Under the pieces are notes generated by a model. The model saw only the letters and a list, made by a program, of their open reading frames with translations. It did not search any database and was not told where the DNA came from. This document shows positions 34,815-44,727 of a stretch of DNA of 64,000 bases, one piece after another. The position numbers were made by a program, and so were the translations under genes. The stretch covers positions 1-64,000 of the forward strand of contig JAEZCE010000012.1 in the NCBI GenBank assembly GCA_023429995.1. Direction: 5' to 3'. Origin of the DNA: Bacillota bacterium. GTDB lineage: Bacteria > Bacillota > UBA4882 > UBA8346. How positions within the stretch are numbered: position 1 is the first letter of the stretch; each line of letters starts with the position of its first letter.

Positions 34815-35897
34815 TCAGCGCTGGATACGGGCTGATCCTCCCTTTGTAAAAGCCTTGACTTGTTCAAGGGTAGCCATGGTAGTGTCCCCCGGATATGTCG
34901 TCAGCAAAGCGCCGTGTGCCCAACCCAGTTTAACGGCTTCTTCCGGGCCCAGATCACTGAGGATTCCGTAAAACAAACCGGAGGCAAAGCCATCGCCACC
35001 GCCGACCCTGTCGTAAACATCCAATTCACAGGTGGGTGCTTGGTAACACTTTCCGTCAACCCAGGCGACCGCCCCCCAACTATGCCGGTTCGTCGAGTGG
35101 ACTTCCCTCAAAGTAGTTGCTACCACTTTCACTTGGTGATATCTGTCAATAACTTTATCGATCATGCCAAAGAATATATCGGGATCCAATTTGGATTTGG
35201 CGGCAACTTCCGGGCCTTTGATCCCCAGTCCTTTTTGTAGATCTTCTTCATTACCAACCAACACGTCGACCTGCTCGACAATGCGCTGTAAGACCGCAAG
35301 GGCCCGTTCTTGCCCGCCCCAGATGTTCCAGAGCTTTTCCCGGTAATTGAGATCAAATGAAACAACAGCGCCTGCCGCCTTAGCCGCTTTCATCGCTTCA
35401 ATGATGACTTCCCCGGTAGTTTCCGACAATGCGGCGAAAATCCCTCCGCTATGAAACCAGCGGATTCCTCCCTTGAAAATAACATTCCAATCAAAATCAC
35501 CCGGTTTCAACAAAGCGGCCGCTTCGTTTGCGCGGTTATAAAAAACCACCGGAGCTCGCATTCCTTGACCCCTGTCGCTATAAACCGTTGCCATATTGGG
35601 GCCGTTCACTCCATTGTTTTTAAAATGCTTATAAAATGGTCTCACACCCATGGCCCGCACTCTTTCGGCGATTAAATCCCCGATGGGATAGCCGGCCATC
35701 GCGGTTACGATGGCGGTATTTAACCGGAAACAATCCGCCAGATTCGCTGCACAATTAAATTCGCCCCCGCTGACATGGATTTGGCATTGATTCGCTTTTC
35801 GGAAAGGAATTATCCCGGGATCCAACCGGTGAACGAGAGCTCCGAGGGAAACAAAATCCAAGGCGCCTTCTTTGGGAACATTGAAACCGTAATTCAT
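34815..35897 (-). CDS. kdgK: 2-keto-3-deoxygluconate kinase (PfkB family)
   Basis: A 360-residue sugar kinase that phosphorylates KDG to KDPG in hexuronate breakdown. FVSLGALVHRLDPG opens it, GGEFNCAANLADCF is the PfkB substrate-binding motif, and DRVGGGDGFASGLFYGIL holds the ATP-site GGxGD with the catalytic Asp. The length and the SFDLNYREKLW segment fit KdgK-type members. GGAGG precedes the ATG. It is intact, whereas the genes upstream in the same operon (LarA-like, gnd) are broken. Confidence 0.85.
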   Translation of the reverse strand: MNYGFNVPKEGALDFVSLGALVHRLDPGIIPFRKANQCQIHVSGGEFNCAANLADCFRLNTAIVTAMAGYPIGDLIAERVRAMGVRPFYKHFKNNGVNGPNMATVYSDRGQGMRAPVVFYNRANEAAALLKPGDFDWNVIFKGGIRWFHSGGIFAALSETTGEVIIEAMKAAKAAGAVVSFDLNYREKLWNIWGGQERALAVLQRIVEQVDVLVGNEEDLQKGLGIKGPEVAAKSKLDPDIFFGMIDKVIDRYHQVKVVATTLREVHSTNRHSWGAVAWVDGKCYQAPTCELDVYDRVGGGDGFASGLFYGILSDLGPEEAVKLGWAHGALLTTYPGDTTMATLEQVKAFTKGGSARIQR

Positions 35898-35981
35898 CGT
35901 TTAACCTCCATTCCAATCCATAAATTCACTATCAACATTTGCATGATAAAACAATCGACATGGTTTAAAACCCCTAACGTT

Positions 35982-37277
35982 TCATGAACACTTATCCTGA
36001 CCTTCGCTCCGAAAGCGGTTGCGATCGGCCCAAAGGCCCAAAGCCGGATTACTGATAAAGTAAATCTCTTCCCCATCGGCTAAAGTGTTATAACCTTCGG
36101 TTAAAAGGGCGGATCGTATTTCCGTAAAGCCTCCGCCAAGGGTTGATAATGAAAATTAACTTGTTCCACCTCGCTTCTACTTAGCTGAGCCGTAGCATAG
36201 GTTATGGTAAACCGACCGCCCTTCCGATGAGCCATGAATTAAATGAGCGGCTGCCGATAAATTATCGGCTGGCTAAGTCGGGATACTCGGCAACAAGCTC
36301 CAAAACCCGCTTACTCCCAACATATCCTTATTTGCGAATAAGCCCGTCAATGGCTTGGTCTTCGCCGAAATGCTTCACGCCCGGCGCCAATATGAGCAGC
36401 TCTCCCCCATCGGCTATCGCCATCCGCGTCCGGTAAATGATTTATTCCCAAGCCAGGTGCTTTTAAATTCATCCGGTGAAAGATACACCACCACTTTTGC
36501 CAATGATTTGTCGAGCAGGTTTACATTGCACTGCCGGCTTAAACGAGCAGCCTTTTCAAAAAGCTCTTTGGATCGGCCGATAAAAAGGCCTCTTAATTTA
36601 GTATCCTCTTTGAAAGTGGTGGTGAGAGTTAAAATGTATTGCAAGAAAATATCCTGTAAAAAATGTTCCTCTGCATAATTAAATACCTTGCGCACCGGCC
36701 CGCCCCATCATCCGCTCCATACCGTAAGCCGCCCCCATGAAGTGTGATTTATTAATCATATCAGGGCCACCGCAGCCAACGAAGATATTTTTATTGAAAT
36801 TAGCCATCCCCACCACTTCATGGGGAACCACCTGCCCGATGGAAATGATTTGGTCATAACCGTGATCCAATAGACGCCTGTTCACTATTACATCGATGGG
36901 GTACTGCACCAACCCGCCGGAAACCTTGGCACGAATTCGGACGGCACTTCGCCAACCTTTACGGTTTCTCGGCGCCAGTTATGTTCGACAAAACAAACGG
37001 CCGGTATTTCCTTCCCAAACATTTTGGCCTTTTCCTCTTCACTCATGGGAACATGGGTTCCCAGCGCCGGCATGATGTCCACCAGGGTTCCCGTGTGATT
37101 AAGGATTCCATACAGCAGTGTGACAATCCATCCGGTTTTTAAGTAATAGCGCGTAAAATACGGCGGCAAAAGAAGAACTCTTCGAGGCCATGACGGTAAA
37201 GCCGTAAGCCACGTACGCAACTGCATCTCTAAATTTTCCGGAGTGATGCTGTCATTTTGGAGATATCGTTCCGGCAT
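35982..37277 (-). pseudogene. LarA-like (DUF2088) protein, frameshifted
   Basis: Pieces in at least four frames line up into one LarA-type protein of about 430 residues: RRVLLLPPYFTRYYLKTG and DIMPALGTHVPMSEEEKAKM (37277-36888), then YPIDVIVNRRLLDHGYDQII and VPHEVVGMANFNKNIFVGCG (to 36679), then FNYAEEHFLQDI and SPDEFKSTWLGNKS (to 36414), then the tail GEEIYFISNPALGLW ending at 35982. Frames change near 36900, 36690, 36430 and 36100, so no full product can be made. Start and ribosome-binding site (AAAGGAGAGG) are intact. It stands between gnd and kdgK; LarA-family members near hexuronate genes may epimerise sugar acids, which is inferred. Confidence 0.8.
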
Positions 37278-37317
37278 TCCAATTCACCTCTCCTTTGATC
37301 ATCCAACTCAAATATAT

Positions 37318-38760
37318 TTAAACAGTATAGATTGTGGCGGCTGTATTACCACCCCTACCGGTCCAATTGGTATGGAAAAACTTGCCCCGCGGCTGGTCTA
37401 TCCGCTCATAAGTATGGGCACCGAAATAATCCCGCTGGGGCCTGAAAGGTTAGCCGGAAGTTTTTCACAACGGTACCCGTCAAAATAGCATAACGCCAAT
37501 GCAAAAGCCGGAACAGGAATGCCGTTCGTCAGAGCGGCCGCGCAAACTCTGCGCCATCCGCCTTCGGCTGCTGTAATATTTTCTTTAAAGTATGGATCCA
37601 GCAACAAGTTGGTAAGACTAGGATTTTTATCGAAAGCCTCTTTGATTTTACCAAGGAAGACCGAACGAATGATGCATCCGCCTCTCCACATCAAGGCTAT
37701 CCCGCCATAATTCAGCTTCTAGCCATAATTTTCCGCTGCTGCCCGCATTAAGGTGTAGCCCTGAGCATAAGAAACGATCTTGGAAGCAAACAAAGCCTGA
37801 CCAATATCTTCAATAAAGGCTTCCCGATCCCCTTGAAACTCCGGTTTCGGCCCGGTAAGTATTTTCGAGGCCGCCACCCGTTCCTTCTTAATAGCCGATA
37901 AGCAGCGGGCAAAAACGGATTCACCGATCAAAGTCAAGGGCACCTCCTCTTCCAACGCTGCAATACCGGTCCATTTACCGGTTCCTTTTTGCCCTGCGGT
38001 ATCCAAAATTTTATCGACCAACGGTTGTCCATCCTCATCCTGCACGGCTAAAATATCCCGGGTAATCTCGATCAAATAGCTATCCAGCACCCCCTGGTTC
38101 CATCCGCTGAATACTTGATGCATTTCCGGGGCAGTCATTCCCTGCAAATCCCGCATTAACTGGTAAGCTTCACAAATCAACTGCATATCCCCGTACTCAA
38201 TGCCATTGTGAACCATTTTCACAAAATGGCCGGTGCCACCCTCGCCTACCCAATCACAACATGGACTACCGTCTTCAACTTTAGCGGCGATAGCCTGAAA
38301 AATGGGTTTTACTTCAGGCCAAGCCGCGTTCGATCCTCCCGGCATAATGCTTGGGCCCAGCAATGCCCCTTCTTCACCGCCGGATACTCCGGTCCCAATA
38401 TATAAAAATCCCTTACTTTCCACATACCCTGTACGCCGAATGGTATCGGGAAAATGGGAGTTGCCCCCATCGAGCATGATATCCCCCGGTCCCAATAAGG
38501 GAATCAACTGTTCAATCAAATCGTCCACCGGCTTGCCGGCCTTAACCATCATCATAATTTTGCGGGGCTTTTTTAAGTTCGCAATCAACTCCGGCAGAGA
38601 ATGCGCTCCAATTATATTTTTTCCGCCGGCACGGCCCTGGGTAAAGGCATCCACCCGCTCCGTGGTACGATTATATACTGCAACCGTAAAGCCTTTACTC
38701 TCCATGTTCATGACCAAATTTTCGCCCATGACTGCCAATCCCAATATCTGCTTTGCTCAT
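37318..38760 (-). pseudogene. gnd: 6-phosphogluconate dehydrogenase, broken
   Basis: The gene starts properly at 38760 (GGAGGGG site, then MSKADIG) but a small deletion shifts the frame within eight codons. The main frame then reads GLAVMGENLVMNMESKGF, the NADP-binding start, and the catalytic region SHFPDTIRRTGYVESKGFLY, GTGVSGGEEGALLGPSIMPG. A TAG at 37719 replaces the conserved Trp in ENYG-x-KLNYGG; a further shift near 37440 precedes the intact tail GKFFHTNWTGRGGNTAATIY. So there are at least three lesions. Decarboxylation of 6-phosphogluconate cannot come from this copy. It follows the LacI gene and the SDR fragment. Confidence 0.85.
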
Positions 38761-38841
38761 TTCTTAAATCCCCTCCCAAAATAGAAATAATCCAGCCATA
38801 TTTCCGGCGAATCGATTGAGGTTTTGATCGCTAATGTCCCT

Positions 38842-38935
38842 TTATACTCCGCCAAAAGCGGAAAATCCGCCGTCAACCGGTACAACGACGCCAGTTACAA
38901 ATGAAGATGCTCCCGATATCAACCAAGGATATATC
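38842..38935 (-). pseudogene. SDR-family oxidoreductase, C-terminal fragment
   Basis: Thirty codons read WLISGASSFVTGVVVPVDGG and FSAFGGV before TAA. This is the C-terminal end of classical short-chain dehydrogenases, with the SFVTGVVxPVDGGFSAxGGV form typical of hexuronate-linked reductases (D-mannonate oxidoreductase or KduD type). Everything upstream is gone; the fragment is fused directly to the end of the LacI gene, so a deletion removed the rest. Confidence 0.7.
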
Positions 38936-39962
38936 AAATATCGATGCCAATTGTATCATCTTCTGACTTCTGGTTCCTGCCCATTGTGCTTTCCCTAAGG
39001 ATTAAAGTCGGGGTTAAGACAACTTTTTGTAATACTTGTTTCCCTTGTAAAACCTCGAATAGGACTTGAACGGCTCTGCTGGCCATGGCCTCAGCCATAC
39101 TGTCGACGGATGTCAAAGAAGGCGCCGCTGCCTCGGCAAGCAACGAATTATTGTAACCAATGACCGCTACATCCTCCGGCGCCTTAAGGCCGAGCTCATT
39201 CAAGGCTTGTATGGCGCCGACTGCGGTGACATCCTCACCGGTGATAACGGCATCGAATGGATGTCCAGCAACCTTAATTTGATGAATTCCACTCCGGCCG
39301 CCTTCTAAACTTCGGGAAATCTCAATAAATTTTCCGGAAACCCCCTGGGATACAGTCTCATCTTTAAATCCCTGCAATTTCGCAAGGCCGCTAAAACTTT
39401 TGACATCAATCAAGTACCATAAAGCTCTTTTCCCCTTTGCCACCAAATGCCGGACTCCTTCCCGAACTCCATGAACATCATCACAGAGAACGGAATAAAC
39501 ATTTTCACCCGCCAAAAAACTATTGACCATTACAACCGGAACTTTATTGCTGGCAGCCAGGATGTGCTTATTTCCGCTTCGCTCTTTAAAAACCGAACCT
39601 ACCAAAACAAGGCCGTCAACCTGATTTTCCAACATTACCCGTAGATATCTTTCTTTTTCACCAAGCTCACCGCCGGTATTTGACAGGAGAACATTGTAAC
39701 CAAGCTCGGTAAATTTTCTTTCAATGGTATAAGTAACTTGAGCAAAATAACTATCCCGAATATCGACTGTTAAAACTCCAATGGTTTTCATAGAGTTAAT
39801 AGCCAAACCCCGGGCAACCGCATTGGCAATGAAATTGTTCTCCACTAAAATTTTTTGAACTTTTTCCCTGGTATCGGGCTTCACTTTTTCCGGTTCGTTG
39901 AGTACCCTGGAAACAGTAGCGATCGATACTCCCGCTAATTCAGCAATATCACTCATTCTCAT
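38934..39962 (-). CDS. LacI-family transcriptional regulator
   Basis: A 342-residue repressor-type protein. The N-terminal HTH MSDIAELAGVSIATVSRVLN and hinge are canonical (ANAVARGLAINSMKTIGVL), followed by the periplasmic-binding-protein-like sensor domain (VVMVNSFLAGENVYSV, DAVITGEDVTAVGAIQALN, VAVIGYNNSLLAEAAAPSLT). AAGGCGG lies 7 bases before ATG. The last residues (SEDDTIGIDI) run up to the deletion joint with the SDR fragment and may differ from the original tail. It probably controlled the hexuronate genes downstream; TGTAAYCGCTTACA sites at 26825 and 40902 are candidate operators. Confidence 0.88.
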   Translation of the reverse strand: MRMSDIAELAGVSIATVSRVLNEPEKVKPDTREKVQKILVENNFIANAVARGLAINSMKTIGVLTVDIRDSYFAQVTYTIERKFTELGYNVLLSNTGGELGEKERYLRVMLENQVDGLVLVGSVFKERSGNKHILAASNKVPVVMVNSFLAGENVYSVLCDDVHGVREGVRHLVAKGKRALWYLIDVKSFSGLAKLQGFKDETVSQGVSGKFIEISRSLEGGRSGIHQIKVAGHPFDAVITGEDVTAVGAIQALNELGLKAPEDVAVIGYNNSLLAEAAAPSLTSVDSMAEAMASRAVQVLFEVLQGKQVLQKVVLTPTLILRESTMGRNQKSEDDTIGIDI

Positions 39963-40194
39963 TTTAGGACCGCCTTAGAATTTTAAGGAAATTATATCAC
40001 CGCCATCTTTCCTTTACAACGACGCCGGAGAACCTGGACCCCCAGGGTGCCTCTACAGAATTTTGGCAATCCTAGCATAAATTTGTTTTTACCGGACCAT
40101 TACTATCCTGCCCCATCTCATCATGGTAAAATAAAAACGAAAATGGATAAGGTTTCTAGAAAAATAATTTATTGAAGTAAAGGAGGGGTATACA

Positions 40195-40862
40195 TTGGAA
40201 GAATGGCAGCAAGTATGCAATATCTTAAGAAATGAATCCAACCTGGAGAAGAACCGGGAATTTTTAGCCAAAAACTTTGAAAAGTATCAAATCTATGCCG
40301 ATTCATTAATCGCAGAAGGCGGATCTTTTTTTGTCTGGCCCTTGTCAAAAACCAAAAACAGTTGGTCATTTTTAGGGAAAGTACCCTTTATTCAAAATTC
40401 AACGGGAATGAAGTTGCTTGGAATGGCGGGGGAAAAGTAAAAATCTGTCCTTTGGATCATGAAAAATTGCCGGATTCTCAGGCAAATATTCACTTTCACA
40501 AACCCAAAGTCCCATCAGGGATCTGCCATTACGATCGGACTCGGCGACCGTTTGGGTTTAGCTTCACCCGGCATTTACGCTTAATCAAGGGCTTAGACAT
40601 CTTCCCGGTTCTGGCTCAACAATCCATCCGGGAGCTGAACCTAACCGGCCGAACTTATGAGGATGTGCTGGACGCCACTTCTGTGGCTGTGTTTCAAGAA
40701 GGTTATACCGCAGGATTCGGCGCTGACGGCGATCATTTGAAAACCCCTGTCGAAGTTCAAATGGCTCTGGATAAGGGCTTTACCATGATCACTTTGGGTT
40801 GTTCGGAATATATCCATAACCAGGTAACGTCTTTACCTGCCGAGGAAATCGAGAAACAATAA
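40195..40862 (+). pseudogene. uxaE: Tagaturonate epimerase (UxaE), frameshifted and truncated
   Basis: A TTG start with a strong AAAGGAGGGG site opens the frame (EEWQQVCNILRNESNLEKN). The frame shifts near 40355, again near 40510 and back near 40580: the correct text AITIGLGDRLGLASPGH is found in another frame than its surroundings. The last part ATSVAVFQEGYTAGFGADGD HLKTP (split) and MITLGCSEYI match UxaE. The sequence then stops at 40862 with about 220 of the usual 480-490 codons. UxaE converts tagaturonate to fructuronate, linking galacturonate to the mannonate branch. The product is certainly non-functional. Confidence 0.75.
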
Positions 40863-40901
40863 ATTCACCAGCGCTCTCCCTAAATATCCGTTTTCGGCAA
40901 A

Positions 40902-40915
40902 TGTAATCGCTTACA
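40902..40915. promoter_or_regulatory. cre-like / LacI-family operator, orphan
   Basis: TGTAATCGCTTACA fits the cre consensus at every position and differs from the porin site (26825) by one base. No gene start follows it: it lies behind the truncated uxaE and 480 bp from the end of the minus-strand permease gene. Probably it belonged to a promoter whose gene has been deleted. Confidence 0.5.
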
Positions 40916-41392
40916 TTGCATTGGGCAGCAATTTTCATTGTCAATTCTCTAAAATGATCCTATTCATGATTGCCGCAAGTAGTCCAATATTCTTGATTCA
41001 GTCTCTTAAATGCTGCCAACCCGCCCTTAAAGCCGGGGCGGGCCTAGAATAGAGAAGCAAACCTGTAAATTCTATCAATCTTAGCCCTTTTCTAATAGCT
41101 TTTTGTATCCCGGTTACTCCCGGAGTGTAAACCTACACAACCCGAGTGCAGATTTAAAATGGTTTTGAGAATCTACACTCCGGCAGTGTAAATTTATAGA
41201 ACACGGGAGAAATTTGCCACAGACTCATCCATCCTTAATTAACAAAACCAATTAAGGGCAATCGAAAGGAAGAAACAAACCAAAACCCGACCCTATCCCT
41301 AAAAATCGACGGAACAACAGGTTTATTGTATGCTTGAAACATAAATGCATCAAGCCTTTCAAAAATTCATCCATGCAATGATCGTATCGCGC
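40916..41392. other. Non-coding stretch with repeated GGAGTGTA motifs
   Basis: No gene is supported. Between 41115 and 41190 the motif (C)GGAGTGTA or its complement TACACTCC occurs repeatedly, ending in a 17-bp imperfect palindrome TACACTCCGGCAGTGTA at 41174-41190. A GC-rich hairpin (AACCCGCCCTTAAAGCCGGGGCGGG) lies near 41019-41043, here given as CCCGCC opposite GGCGGG. Confidence 0.4.
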
Positions 41393-42220
41393 TCAGCCTT
41401 TTACAGCGCCTGCAGTTAGCCCAGAAATAATTTTTCTCTGAAACGCCAGGACCATTATTATTAGAGGAATCGTTACCACAATTGAAGCTGCGGCTATATC
41501 ACCCCACGGGAGTTCATTATCTCCCGGGAACATCGCAATTCCCACCGGAACTGTTCTCAGTAGATCTTGAGTATTGAATACCAGCGCAAAAAGGAATTCA
41601 TTCCAGGCAGAAATAAAAGTCAATATTGCAGTAGTAAATATACCCGGCACGGCAAGAGGAGCAATAATTTTTAAACATGCCCCGATAGGAGTTGCACCAT
41701 CAACTAATGCAGATTCCTCCAACTCTAATGGTATTTCTCGAAAAAATGCAGTTAAAATCCAAAGTGATAATGGAATAGTAAACGTCGTATAAGTAATGAT
41801 TAAGCCGATATGTGAATTCAATAGGCTCATATTTTTCAAAAAAAGAAATAACGGACTGATAATCGCAATTCCTGGAAACATTGAAATAGAAAGTATTAAG
41901 GAAAGGATAAATGCTTTTCCTTTAAATTTTAATCTTGCTAAAGCATATGCAGCAAATGATGATACTAAAATACTAAAACAAGTCGTACAGAATGCAACAA
42001 TTAAACTATTGAAAAGATAAACCAGGAAGGGCCTTTTGGTGAATACCGATATATAATTGCCAGTATAAAATGAGCTTGGTATCCACTTTGGAGGTATACT
42101 CCAAAGTTCTTTTGGCGGTTTTATCGATGTCATCATCTGCCAAAAAAACGGGAAAAGAATAAAACCTAAAAATAAGGCCACAAATATATAAAATAGTACT
42201 CCATTATTTTCCTTTTTCAT
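41393..42220 (-). CDS. Alpha-glucoside ABC transporter permease (MalG-like)
   Basis: A 275-residue inner-membrane protein with six helices. FPFFWQMMTSIKPPKELWSI after helix 1 and the EAA loop ESALVDGATPIGACLKIIAP are typical of the CUT1 MalG side; the tail QRKIISGLTAGAVKG is the family end. Its start directly follows the stop of the partner permease, so the two are translationally coupled. Last gene of the seven-gene operon that begins with the histidine kinase. Confidence 0.88.
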   Translation of the reverse strand: MKKENNGVLFYIFVALFLGFILFPFFWQMMTSIKPPKELWSIPPKWIPSSFYTGNYISVFTKRPFLVYLFNSLIVAFCTTCFSILVSSFAAYALARLKFKGKAFILSLILSISMFPGIAIISPLFLFLKNMSLLNSHIGLIITYTTFTIPLSLWILTAFFREIPLELEESALVDGATPIGACLKIIAPLAVPGIFTTAILTFISAWNEFLFALVFNTQDLLRTVPVGIAMFPGDNELPWGDIAAASIVVTIPLIIMVLAFQRKIISGLTAGAVKG

Positions 42221-43153
42221 CTAGTTTTCACCTTGTTTCAATATGCTCTTATCTAAAAACCTGATATAAAGCATAGCCAGTGTAAATAAACATAGGAAGA
42301 TTATTACAGCCATAGCCGATCCTAAGCCAAAGTCCAAATTTCTAAATAATGTTTTATAGGCATATACTACAAATGTCTCAGTTGAATTACCTGGCCCGCC
42401 ACCGGTCAATACAAATAAAAGATCAAATACTCTAAAAGCATCCAAAGTCCTAAAAATTAGAGCAACCATAATTGTCGGTTTGAGCATTGGTAATATAATC
42501 CTGAAAAAACATTTTATATTATTGGCTCCATCAACCTTGGCAGCTTCATAAATAGTATCCGGTATGTTTTGAAGTCCTGCCAAAATCAACAAACCCATAA
42601 AAGGCGAGGTTTTCCATACATCGACACAAATCGCAGCACCCATTGCCGCTAATGGTGTACCTAACCACGCTTGATAAGAACCAATTATGCCGAGTCTCGA
42701 TAAAATATCATTTAATACTCCAAATTGATCATGAAAAATAAACTTCCACATCAATGCTGAAACGATTGTAGGAATGGCCCATGGAACTAAAACTGCCGCT
42801 CTGACAACCCCGATTCCCTTAAACTTTTTATTCATCAGCAGAGCCATAATTATTCCCAGAATCAATTCAAGTGATACTGAAATTACTGTAAATCTTAATG
42901 TATTCCAGGCTGCCAACAAAAAACGATAATCTTGAAATAAATTTATATAATTCGCCATTCCGACAAAATTTGTATCGGAGATAAATTGAAGCTTCATATC
43001 ATAAAGACTTAGCCTGAATGTTTGAAAAACAGGATATAATGCAACAACGGCAATACATAACAATGCGGGAATTATCAGTATATATCCTAAGACTGCATTA
43101 TTGATTCGAAAAGATTCCTTTTTTGATTTTAGAGTAATCACCTGTTCGGTCAT
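42221..43153 (-). CDS. Alpha-glucoside ABC transporter permease (MalF-like)
   Basis: A 310-residue inner-membrane protein. LGYILIIPALLCIAVVALYP is helix 1, DTNFVGMANYINLFQDYRFL the usual periplasmic turn, and EAAKVDGANNIKCFFRIILP the EAA loop. MalF-side partner of the following MalG-like gene, with no base between the genes. A MITE-like inverted-repeat element lies 27 bp upstream, between it and the binding-protein gene. Confidence 0.88.
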   Translation of the reverse strand: MTEQVITLKSKKESFRINNAVLGYILIIPALLCIAVVALYPVFQTFRLSLYDMKLQFISDTNFVGMANYINLFQDYRFLLAAWNTLRFTVISVSLELILGIIMALLMNKKFKGIGVVRAAVLVPWAIPTIVSALMWKFIFHDQFGVLNDILSRLGIIGSYQAWLGTPLAAMGAAICVDVWKTSPFMGLLILAGLQNIPDTIYEAAKVDGANNIKCFFRIILPMLKPTIMVALIFRTLDAFRVFDLLFVLTGGGPGNSTETFVVYAYKTLFRNLDFGLGSAMAVIIFLCLFTLAMLYIRFLDKSILKQGEN

Positions 43154-43179
43154 TTTATACCAAGCTCCCCTTTATAAGA

Positions 43180-43294
43180 GGCTGTTGCAAAAGGGATTAA
43201 AATCAATGAGAAATACAATATATAGCATAAATAATTGGCAGAGCTTTATATATATTGTATTTCTCTATCGATAAATCTTATTTTGCAACAGACC
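43180..43294. mobile_element. MITE-like element with GGCTGTTGCAAAA ends
   Basis: A 115-bp element has terminal inverted repeats GGCTGTTGCAAAA (43180-43192) and TTTTGCAACAGACC (43281-43294), and an inner inverted pair GAGAAATACAATATATA / TATATATTGTATTTCTC. It has no coding capacity. It sits within the operon between the binding-protein and permease genes and in RNA would fold into one long hairpin. A 39-bp hairpin with the same end sequence is at 27291. Source transposase not in this window. Confidence 0.65.
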
Positions 43295-43305
43295 CTTATC
43301 TTTGT

Positions 43306-44568
43306 TCATTTATTCTTCAATATTTTTTCTAATTCTTTTTGAACATTTTCGATTGCCTGATGTGCGGTCATCTCGCCGGTCAAGGCTTTATGAAAATAAA
43401 TTTGCATTGAATCCGACATTTTGGAATAATATGGCGATACCGGCCTCGATTTGGCCTTTGAAAATACATTATACAAATCAGATAAAAACGGATCTTTATT
43501 CAATAAATCTTTATCAGAATACAAGGCGATTCTTGCAGGCATCCTACCGGAATTAATCTCAGCATACTTTTGACTATCCGCGCTTGAGAGAAATTCAATG
43601 AATTTCCATGTCTCATTTGGATGTTTTGAGTATTTACTGATTGCCAGATTGTTCCCTCCGATAACCGGTACCCCATTAATCCCATTTGCACCGACCGGTA
43701 GAGGTGCTATACCTATTTTCCCTTTAACAGGTGATTCATTACCATTTAGTAATGGCCAAGCATAAGGCCAATTTCTCATAAATATCGCATCACCTTGCTG
43801 AAATACATTCCGGGCATCCTCTTCACCATAAGTTGTGACACCAGGAGGAGCAATTTTAATAAAATCAATCATATATTGCAAACCCTGAATAGCTTTCGGC
43901 GAATTGATTACAACTTTTTTCCCATCAATTACCTTGCCGCCGTTACTAAAAATGTATTCCAAAGCATTACATACCATACCTTCATATTGATTACCCTGGA
44001 ATACAAAACCATATTTAATTCCGTTCTTACCAATATTCTCTTTGGCGATCCGTGCTAATTCTCCCCATGTTTTTGGGGCTTGTGCGATGATATCTTTTCG
44101 ATAATAGAGTACACTCGAATGGGTATATCTTGGTACTGCGTAAACATGACCATTATATGTGACCGATTCAATAGCAGCCGGTAAATACTGATCCCTGCTC
44201 GTTTTCTTAAATCTTTTATCAAGTGGCATAATCCAACCCGCTGAAGCAAATTCGGCGGTCCAGATAACATCCATCGTCAGAGCATCCATACTGGAATCTC
44301 CAGCTGATAGAGCTGTTACGTATGTGTTATGCTGTTGATCAGGCTGAGCCGGTAATACCTGCATGTTAACTTTAATACCGGGATTTTTTTCTTCAAAAGA
44401 TTTGATTAGATTTTGTAAAGTCTGGGTCGGCTCCTTAAATGCCATAAAGGTAATGGTGACCGGTTCCTTCTTGTCCGAAGTCTTGCCGAGTGAATAACCA
44501 GTCAATACACTGGTCATTAAAATGGCCATCATGATGAATAATACCAACTTTTTTCTTTTTCCTAACAT
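43306..44568 (-). CDS. Alpha-glucoside ABC transporter solute-binding protein
   Basis: A 420-residue family-1 binding protein. The signal peptide is KLVLFIMMAILMTSVLTGYS; no lipobox Cys follows, so the protein would be periplasmic in a diderm. Marks: VTITFMAFKEPTQTLQNLIK, FEEKNPGIKVNMQVLPA, DALTMDVIWTAEFASAGWIM, VYAVPRYTHSSVLYYRKDI, which are shared with trehalose/maltose/glucosylglycerol-type binding proteins. GGGGGAAG precedes the ATG. Ligand is inferred as an alpha-glucoside from the linked GH13 enzyme. Confidence 0.85.
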   Translation of the reverse strand: MLGKRKKLVLFIMMAILMTSVLTGYSLGKTSDKKEPVTITFMAFKEPTQTLQNLIKSFEEKNPGIKVNMQVLPAQPDQQHNTYVTALSAGDSSMDALTMDVIWTAEFASAGWIMPLDKRFKKTSRDQYLPAAIESVTYNGHVYAVPRYTHSSVLYYRKDIIAQAPKTWGELARIAKENIGKNGIKYGFVFQGNQYEGMVCNALEYIFSNGGKVIDGKKVVINSPKAIQGLQYMIDFIKIAPPGVTTYGEEDARNVFQQGDAIFMRNWPYAWPLLNGNESPVKGKIGIAPLPVGANGINGVPVIGGNNLAISKYSKHPNETWKFIEFLSSADSQKYAEINSGRMPARIALYSDKDLLNKDPFLSDLYNVFSKAKSRPVSPYYSKMSDSMQIYFHKALTGEMTAHQAIENVQKELEKILKNK

Positions 44569-44727
44569 TCTACTTCCCCCCTGTAATCTTTGATTTTATT
44601 CCCTTAAATCTATTATATTAAACCCTAATCGAGATTTTAATCATACAGTTCTTATATTTAGTGTACTTTTCTACAAAGTATGCAAAACTACGATATCTAC
44701 TTTACAAATAAATCTTATGATTATAGT

